DNA of 64,000 nt from NCBI RefSeq assembly GCF_000813825.1, contig NZ_JWTA01000010.1, positions 150,274 to 214,273 of the forward strand, written 5' to 3'. Under the pieces are notes generated by a model, which saw nothing but the letters and a program-made list of their open reading frames with translations, ran no database searches and had not been told where the DNA came from. Positions 59,214 through 64,000 of the stretch are shown piece after piece (the stretch's first letter is position 1; each line of letters opens with the position of its first letter). The position numbers and the translations under genes are program-made. The stretch is from Chryseobacterium taiwanense (lineage in GTDB: Bacteria; Bacteroidota; Bacteroidia; Flavobacteriales; Weeksellaceae).

Positions 59214-60623
59214 ATGAAAGTTGAACAAATATATACAGGATGTCTTGCTCAGGGAGCATACTACATCGTATCCGAAAATGAAGCGGCAATTATTGATCCT
59301 TTAAGAGAGATAAAACCTTATCTTGATCGTTTAGAAAAAGACGGGGTAACATTAAAATATATTTTTGAAACCCACTTCCACGCAGATTTTGTCTCGGGGC
59401 ATTTGGATTTAAGCAAAAAAACAGGGGCTTCCATTGTGTATGGACCTACTGCACAACCACAGTTTGAAACGATTGTTGCAGAAGACGATCAGATTTTTGA
59501 AATCGGGAATATCAAAATCAAAGCATTACATACTCCTGGTCACACCATGGAAAGCACAACGTACCTTCTGATTGACGAAAACGGTTTGGAAACAGCAATT
59601 TTCACAGGAGATACTTTGTTTCTAGGAGATGTCGGCAGACCGGATCTTGCTCAAAAAGCAGGAAGCGTAACTCAGGAAGATCTTGCAGGGATTTTATATG
59701 ACAGCCTTCAATCGAAAATCATGCCTTTGGATGACAGCATTACTGTGTACCCGGCTCACGGTGCAGGTTCTGCTTGCGGAAAAAATATGCAGAAAGAAAC
59801 TGTTGATATTTTAGGAAATCAAAAAAGAACCAATTACGCCCTTAATCAACCCGATAAAGAGTCTTTCATCAGAGAAGTTTTAGACGGATTAACAGCTCCT
59901 CCTAAATATTTCGGGATGAATGTAGCGATGAACAAAGGAGGATATGAAAGTTTTGACACCATAATGGACAAAGGTTTAACACCTATTTCTGTTGAAGATT
60001 TTGAAGCGTATGCAGAGGAAACCGGTGCGTTGATCTTAGATACAAGAGGTGCCGCAGATTTCCACAAAGGATTTGTCCCAAATTCTATCAATATTGGTTT
60101 AAAAGGTGATTTTGCTCCTTGGGTAGGGACTTTAATCGTTGATGTAAAGCATCCTATTTTATTGATTTCCCAAAACGGAACTGAAGAAGAAGCTATCACA
60201 AGATTAAGCAGAGTTGGTTTTGATAATGTCTTAGGTTATTTAAACGGAGGTTTTGATGCATGGAAAAATGCAGGAAAAGAAACCGATGAAGTGAAAAGAA
60301 TTTCACCTGCTGAATTCGCGGAAGAATTTAAAGAAGATTCTAAAGTGATCGATGTAAGAAAACTGACAGAATATTCTGCAGAGCATATTGACAATGCCTA
60401 CAACAAGCCTTTGGACACCATCAGTGATTGGGTAACATCTATTGATGATTCTGAACATTTTTTCCTTCATTGTGCAGGAGGTTACAGAAGTATGATTGCC
60501 GCAAGCATTCTTAATTCTCACGGAATCAGAAATTTCACAGAAATAGACGGAGGATTCAACGGAATTAAAAAAACAGAAAAATTGCCAACTTCAGATTTCG
60601 TTTGTCAATCAAAAACGATATAA
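59214..60623 (+). CDS. Persulfide dioxygenase-like metallo-hydrolase with two rhodanese domains (CstB-type)
   Basis: A 469-residue sulfur-metabolism enzyme. Residues 1-~250 are a metallo-beta-lactamase-fold domain of the ETHE1 type (THFHADFVSGH at 53-63, LHTPGHTMES, TGDTLFLGDVGRPDL, PAHGAGSACG). Two rhodanese domains follow: the first (about 265-355) has no cysteine in the active loop (LISQNGTEEEA), the second (about 368-460) has it in FLHCAGGYRS. The layout is that of CstB, which oxidises persulfides and hydrogen sulfide to thiosulfate. Thioredoxin is encoded next on the same strand. Confidence 0.9.
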   Translation: MKVEQIYTGCLAQGAYYIVSENEAAIIDPLREIKPYLDRLEKDGVTLKYIFETHFHADFVSGHLDLSKKTGASIVYGPTAQPQFETIVAEDDQIFEIGNIKIKALHTPGHTMESTTYLLIDENGLETAIFTGDTLFLGDVGRPDLAQKAGSVTQEDLAGILYDSLQSKIMPLDDSITVYPAHGAGSACGKNMQKETVDILGNQKRTNYALNQPDKESFIREVLDGLTAPPKYFGMNVAMNKGGYESFDTIMDKGLTPISVEDFEAYAEETGALILDTRGAADFHKGFVPNSINIGLKGDFAPWVGTLIVDVKHPILLISQNGTEEEAITRLSRVGFDNVLGYLNGGFDAWKNAGKETDEVKRISPAEFAEEFKEDSKVIDVRKLTEYSAEHIDNAYNKPLDTISDWVTSIDDSEHFFLHCAGGYRSMIAASILNSHGIRNFTEIDGGFNGIKKTEKLPTSDFVCQSKTI

Positions 60624-60669
60624 TTTTTGGAATTGTTTTTGCAGTAAATCTGATACATAACAAATTTAT

Positions 60670-60779
60670 AACACTTTAGTTTATTAGGATAAAGTATTTA
60701 AAAACACAAAGTTTAAATTGTACTCTTCAATTACTCTTTTAAGTGCTTTTAAAATTTACATGTGATAAACTAAAGTGTT
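60670..60779 (+). promoter_or_regulatory. Long-range inverted repeat in the leader of the thioredoxin gene
   Basis: AACACTTTAGTTTAT (60670-60684) is perfectly repeated inverted at 60765-60779, 80 nt apart. The right arm is followed by a T-run and ends 21 bp before the thioredoxin start. It may be a terminator of the upstream gene, a 5'-UTR switch, or a two-site operator. Confidence 0.45.
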
Positions 60780-60800
60780 TTTTTAATAAAAAACTCAAAA

Positions 60801-61100
60801 ATGTCACAAAAATTTCAGGAAATCATAGATTCCGAAAGACCTGTATTAATTGACTTTTTTGCAACATGGTGTCAACCTTGCAAAGTACAGTCTTCGGTTT
60901 TAAATACGGTAAAAGAAAACGTAGGTGAAGGAGCGAGAATCATCAAAGTAGATGTTGACCAATATCCCGCTCTTGCAGCTCAATACGGTGTTCGCGGCGT
61001 TCCTACTTTAGCGATCTTCAAAAAAGGAGAAATGCTTTGGAAAGAAAGCGGCGTTCATGACGTTAATACATTAACACAACTTTTAAAAGAACATACTTAA
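60801..61100 (+). CDS. Thioredoxin (CQPC active site)
   Basis: A 99-residue thioredoxin. The active site is ATWCQPCK (Cys24, Cys27) instead of the usual CGPC, and the cis-proline is in RGVPTLAIFKKGE. No signal peptide, so cytoplasmic. The Gln in place of Gly should change the redox potential. Since it lies 177 bp after the CstB-like gene, it may reduce persulfides or the rhodanese cysteine; this is inference. A terminator follows. Confidence 0.92.
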   Translation: MSQKFQEIIDSERPVLIDFFATWCQPCKVQSSVLNTVKENVGEGARIIKVDVDQYPALAAQYGVRGVPTLAIFKKGEMLWKESGVHDVNTLTQLLKEHT

Positions 61101-61108
61101 TAATAAGA

Positions 61109-61141
61109 TTAAGGCTAAGGTTGAAAAAATCTTAGCCTTAA
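61109..61141. terminator. Bidirectional terminator after thioredoxin
   Basis: A perfect 11-bp stem TTAAGGCTAAG / CTTAGCCTTAA with an 11-nt loop and T-run, between the convergent thioredoxin and omega-amidase genes. Confidence 0.83.
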
Positions 61142-61155
61142 TTTTTGGTTATATC

Positions 61156-61908
61156 TTACAATTCAATTGAAAAAGAATCGCGGTCATTTAAAAACTGAAA
61201 ATGATTTCTGAAATCTTTCAGTTCATCCATATTCAATTCAGCAGAAACAATGTTTCCTTGTTTTTGAGAAATCTCTTTTCCATCCGCGAAAAAACAATGT
61301 GAACTTTCCTGATACAACAGATTATTTCCATCGGTTCCTATTCTGTTGAGTCCAAAAACAAAAGATAAGTTCTCAATGGCTCTGGCTTTCAACAAATGTT
61401 CCCAAGCTCTCACTCTCTTTTCTGGCCAGTTGGCGACATATAAAACAGCATCATAATCATCATTATTTCTTGCAAAAACAGGAAAACGAAGATCATAACA
61501 CACCTGCAATAGGATTCTGAAGCCTTTATAATTTACAATCACCCGTTCTTTTCCGGGAGTGTATACTTTATCTTCTCCTGAAAAGGAAAATAAATGTCTT
61601 TTATCATAGACATCAACCTGAGAATCTGGCTGCACAAAATACATCCTGTTATAAAACTTCCCATTATCTTCCACAGGAGCGCTTCCACAGAACGCTGCAT
61701 TTTTTTCTCTAGCCATTTTCTTTAAAAATTCTAAAGACTCTTCATTTCTATCCGAAACTTCAGACGCATCCATACAGAATCCCGTCGAAAACATTTCCGG
61801 AAGAAGAAATAGATCTGCTTCCTGATTCTGTAATTCTTTTTCTATGAGTTGAAAATTTGCCTCTTTATTTTTCCAGATGATATCTAAATTAAGTCCTGTG
61901 ATCTTCAT
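61156..61908 (-). CDS. Omega-amidase (nitrilase superfamily)
   Basis: A 250-residue carbon-nitrogen hydrolase. The catalytic triad is Glu38 (LLPEMFSTGF), Lys103 (YDKRHLF) and Cys137 (LQVCYDLRFP). It is close to Nit2/YafV, which removes ammonia from alpha-ketoglutaramate or alpha-ketosuccinamate made by transaminases. The E-K-C motifs and the length match the family. It is on the minus strand, convergent with thioredoxin, and monocistronic. Confidence 0.9.
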   Translation of the reverse strand: MKITGLNLDIIWKNKEANFQLIEKELQNQEADLFLLPEMFSTGFCMDASEVSDRNEESLEFLKKMAREKNAAFCGSAPVEDNGKFYNRMYFVQPDSQVDVYDKRHLFSFSGEDKVYTPGKERVIVNYKGFRILLQVCYDLRFPVFARNNDDYDAVLYVANWPEKRVRAWEHLLKARAIENLSFVFGLNRIGTDGNNLLYQESSHCFFADGKEISQKQGNIVSAELNMDELKDFRNHFQFLNDRDSFSIEL

Positions 61909-62010
61909 AAACTTTGTTAAAAAACTTCACTAAAAATACGATTTTTCAATGATTTCGGTTCTATTTTTGATACGGATTGTTTTTAGTAATATTATAAAAT
62001 TGTAAAATTT

Positions 62011-62451
62011 ATGAAGAAATTGGTTTTTATGTTCGCGCTGATCTTTGCAGGAGCTACGGCAAATGCACAGGCATGGACAGGAAAAGGAGATCAGAAAATC
62101 AACGCAGGATTGAGCGCTTGGGGATATGGAACAGGAATTACCGGAACTTATGATTATGGACTTAACCAATTAATCTCAATAGGAGCCGGACTCAACGGTT
62201 ATTTTGATAATTATAAAGATAATGACAACGATAATAATGTTTTTATCTTCGGAAGACTTAATTTTCATTTGAAAGATGCTTTACAATTGCCTGAAAAATT
62301 AGATATCTATCCAGGTGTTGATGTTGGAGTTTTAGGGAAAGATTTCGGAATCGGAGCACACATTGGTGCAAGATACTTTTTCACCGAGAGAATCGGAGTT
62401 TTTGCTGAAATCGGCAACAATGGCAGTTTAGGAGTTTCCTTTAATCTGTAA
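62011..62451 (+). CDS. Small exported barrel protein (DUF6646-like)
   Basis: A 146-residue exported protein. Signal MKKLVFMFALIFAGATANAQ, then GKGDQKINAGLSAWGYGTGI, YFDNYKDNDNDNN and strands ending in LGVSFNL with a terminal hydrophobic. The Gly- and aromatic-rich strands indicate a small outer-membrane barrel. It resembles the DUF6646 family as I recall it, without certainty. A terminator and the rseP promoter follow. Confidence 0.7.
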   Translation: MKKLVFMFALIFAGATANAQAWTGKGDQKINAGLSAWGYGTGITGTYDYGLNQLISIGAGLNGYFDNYKDNDNDNNVFIFGRLNFHLKDALQLPEKLDIYPGVDVGVLGKDFGIGAHIGARYFFTERIGVFAEIGNNGSLGVSFNL

Positions 62452-62472
62452 AAAATCATTCTATTATATGAC

Positions 62473-62497
62473 AAAGCTTCTCGTTTCGGGGAGCTTT
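62473..62497 (+). terminator. Terminator before rseP
   Basis: AAAGCTTCTC pairs with GGGGAGCTTT (two G-U pairs) around a 5-nt loop, then a T-run, 21 bp past the preceding stop. Confidence 0.72.
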
Positions 62498-62501
62498 TTT
62501 A

Positions 62502-62532
62502 TTTGGCATAGTTTTGATAATTGTTACCTTTG
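62502..62532 (+). promoter_or_regulatory. rseP promoter TTTG-N19-TACCTTTG
   Basis: TTTG at 62502-62505 and TACCTTTG at 62525-62532, spaced 19 bp, 23 bp before the rseP start. Spacing and both boxes fit the Bacteroidetes consensus. Confidence 0.72.
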
Positions 62533-62555
62533 CAAATTAAACATAAAAAGCATTA

Positions 62556-63902
62556 ATGGAAATAGCAATCAAACTGTTTCAATTTATATTGAGCATTTCT
62601 ATCTTGGTTATCCTTCACGAACTTGGGCATTTCTTACCCGCAAAATGGTTTAAGACCAAAGTTGAAAAATTCTATCTTTTCTTCGATCCATGGTTTTCTA
62701 TCGCAAAGAAAAAAATTGGCGAGACTGAATATGGTATCGGTTGGCTTCCTTTCGGAGGATATGTAAAAATCGCAGGAATGGTAGACGAAAGTATGGATAC
62801 CGAACAATTGAAACAACCAGCTCAGCCTTGGGAATTCAGAGCGAAACCGGCTTGGCAGAGATTGATCATCATGTTGGGAGGAGTTACAGTAAACTTTTTC
62901 CTGGCTTGGCTTATCTATGGATGTTTATCTTTCTTCAATGGAGAAACGACTTTCGACACCACGAAAGTTGACACTCCAATGCATTATACTAACGTTGCGA
63001 AAGCAATGGGCTTCAAGGATGGTGATAAAATCTTAAAGGTTGACGGAAAAACGCAAAACAATTTAGATAAGTTATCTCTAGATATTTTATTAAGTGATCA
63101 GGTTACCGTTTTAAGAGACGGAAAAGAAACCACTTTTAACACGAATGACGACGGAAAAGCTCTTGCTTTTAAAGATGAAAACCCTAAAGGATTCCTTACG
63201 CCAAGATATGCAGCTGTAATTGATACGATTGTTAATCCTAAAACAGCAGAAGCAGGATTAAAAGTTGGCGATCAGGTAGTTTCTGCAAACGGACAGAAAA
63301 TCAACTATTATGATGAATTTCAAGCTGCGGTTGGGAAAAGTGTAGGAAAGCCGATTAATATCGAAGTCCTAAGAAACGGAACTGTACAACCATTGAGCAT
63401 TCCTGTTTCTAAAGAAGGAACCATTGGTATTGCGTCTTATAAGCAATTAGAAAAATATGCCAACACTCAACACTTCACGTTTGGACAATCAATCGGAAGA
63501 GGTTTTACAAGAAGTATTGAAAGTTTGACGTATCAAGTTAAACAGTTCAAATTAATCTTCAACAAAAAAGTACAGGGGTACAAGAAAGTAGGAGGACCTC
63601 TTGCGATCATTAAAAATATGCCGGTAGACCAATCGAAAGACGGAAGTATTTCCATCAACTGGACTGCTTTCTGGAGTTTTACAGCAATGTTCTCCGTTTG
63701 GTTGGCATTTTTGAACTTAATTCCTATCCCAGGATTGGATGGAGGACACGTTATTTTCACATTATATGAAATGATCGTAGGAAAACCTGTTCCTCAAAAA
63801 GTATTGGAAAACGCACAGATGGTAGGTGTTATCTTCCTGTTAGGATTGATGTTACTGATTTTCGGAAGCGACATTTTCAAAGCCTTAACCGGGAACTTAT
63901 AA
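62556..63902 (+). CDS. rseP: Site-2 (RIP) metalloprotease RseP
   Basis: A 448-residue membrane protease. The zinc motif HELGH is at 21-25 in the first helix, and the second catalytic motif is NLIPIPGLDGGH near residue 390. Between them are two PDZ-like regions (GFKDGDKILKVDGKTQNN, AGLKVGDQVVSANGQKINYY). It cleaves anti-sigma factors and leftover signal peptides within the membrane. It may act on the anti-sigma-like protein at 29101-29739, a cross-locus link that is only inference. The start follows a clear promoter. Confidence 0.96.
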   Translation: MEIAIKLFQFILSISILVILHELGHFLPAKWFKTKVEKFYLFFDPWFSIAKKKIGETEYGIGWLPFGGYVKIAGMVDESMDTEQLKQPAQPWEFRAKPAWQRLIIMLGGVTVNFFLAWLIYGCLSFFNGETTFDTTKVDTPMHYTNVAKAMGFKDGDKILKVDGKTQNNLDKLSLDILLSDQVTVLRDGKETTFNTNDDGKALAFKDENPKGFLTPRYAAVIDTIVNPKTAEAGLKVGDQVVSANGQKINYYDEFQAAVGKSVGKPINIEVLRNGTVQPLSIPVSKEGTIGIASYKQLEKYANTQHFTFGQSIGRGFTRSIESLTYQVKQFKLIFNKKVQGYKKVGGPLAIIKNMPVDQSKDGSISINWTAFWSFTAMFSVWLAFLNLIPIPGLDGGHVIFTLYEMIVGKPVPQKVLENAQMVGVIFLLGLMLLIFGSDIFKALTGNL

Positions 63903-63929
63903 TATTTTTTAAAATTTTTAATAAAAATA

Positions 63930-63961
63930 TTTGTAGGGTATAAATATTCGTCCTATATTTG
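63930..63961 (+). promoter_or_regulatory. tRNA promoter TTTG-N20-TATATTTG
   Basis: TTTG (63930-63933) and TATATTTG (63954-63961), spaced exactly 20 bp, 22 bp before the tRNA. It is the cleanest Bacteroidetes promoter in the window. Confidence 0.78.
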
Positions 63962-63983
63962 CACCACTTAAAACAAAGGACAT

Positions 63984-64000
63984 TCCTCCTTAGCTCAGTT
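63984..64000 (+). tRNA. 5' end of a tRNA, cut by the window edge (possibly tRNA-Asn)
   Basis: TCCTCCT is a 7-base acceptor 5' strand, followed by TAGCTCAGTT, the D-arm start seen in most tRNAs (U8, A9, GCUC, A14). Only 17 bases are present. An acceptor starting TCCTC is common in tRNA-Asn, but the anticodon lies outside the window. Confidence 0.72.

Noticed and set aside
1..64000. Prophage, insertion sequence, integrase or CRISPR-Cas
   Set aside because: No transposase, integrase, phage structural, cas or toxin-antitoxin pair was found, and there is no spaced identical repeat set.

Overview
The window is chromosomal DNA of a low-GC member of the Flavobacteriia, most likely a Chryseobacterium-like Weeksellaceae. 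This rests on four things: two secreted proteins with type IX secretion (T9SS) C-terminal tails; a DUF4835/PorD-type gene in the order bamD-rpoZ-coaBC-porD-recN; Bacteroidetes-type promoters (TTTG, about 16-20 bp, TAnnTTTG) before several genes and before a tRNA at the right edge; and families such as DUF4251, DUF4126, DUF5687 and DUF5808. No phage, insertion sequence, plasmid or CRISPR signal was seen. The species is inferred from gene content only.

Layout. 1-3.1 kb: end of a polyprenyl-phosphate sugar transferase, then an MlaE/MlaF lipid transporter with a small outer-membrane barrel. 3.2-6.6 kb: small membrane protein, M48 lipoprotein protease, DUF4251 lipoprotein, meaB GTPase, cytochrome c lipoprotein. 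6.7-11.1 kb, leftward: a cluster of an unknown very basic protein, RtcB RNA ligase, PrfH release factor, a TPR protein and dipeptide epimerase. 11.1-11.8 kb: a gene-poor stretch dense in signals (18-bp palindrome, a REP-like repeat, a structured RNA-like element, and a leftward small transcription unit with promoter, 25-codon ORF and terminator). 11.8-18 kb: stress-type protein, methylmalonyl-CoA mutase (partner of meaB), prolyl oligopeptidase, RF1. 18-24.2 kb: T9SS alpha-amylase, T9SS FISUMP protein, AraC regulator. 24.3-27.9 kb: class I and class II fumarases, divergent. 28-30.3 kb: ECF sigma / anti-sigma-like / outer-membrane protein operon. 30.5-33.7 kb: ABC exporter plus DyP peroxidase operon. 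33.8-39.2 kb: the bamD-to-recN cluster. 39.3-42.8 kb: TetR, TatD, TcdA, RnpA, DUF4126, PLDc_N-like. 42.8-49.3 kb: sigma-54 activator, membrane protein, LptE, acidic TPR protein, miaB. 49.5-51.2 kb: three TonB-C-terminal-like periplasmic proteins. 51.2-55.6 kb: PoxB-like enzyme with an MFS transporter, then lysA. 55.6-58.9 kb: a 23-codon ORF unit, a 59-residue DUF5808 gene, a DEDDh exonuclease with a degenerate GIY-YIG-like region, a HerA-like ATPase. 59.2-63.9 kb: persulfide-dioxygenase/rhodanese protein, thioredoxin, omega-amidase, small barrel protein, RseP, and the first bases of a tRNA.

How the genes connect. Much of the window serves the envelope: lipid transport, LptE, BamD, RseP, T9SS and several barrels. 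ScpA and MeaB belong to one B12 pathway. The part most likely to hold something little described is the RtcB-PrfH cluster. Homologous pairs have been reported to rescue and repair ribosomes cut in the decoding centre. Here the pair sits with two extra genes of unknown role and an upstream palindrome. The small transcription units at 11.4-11.65 kb and 55.63-55.79 kb are the other leading candidates for new biology. All calls come from reading the sequence; no database search was run.
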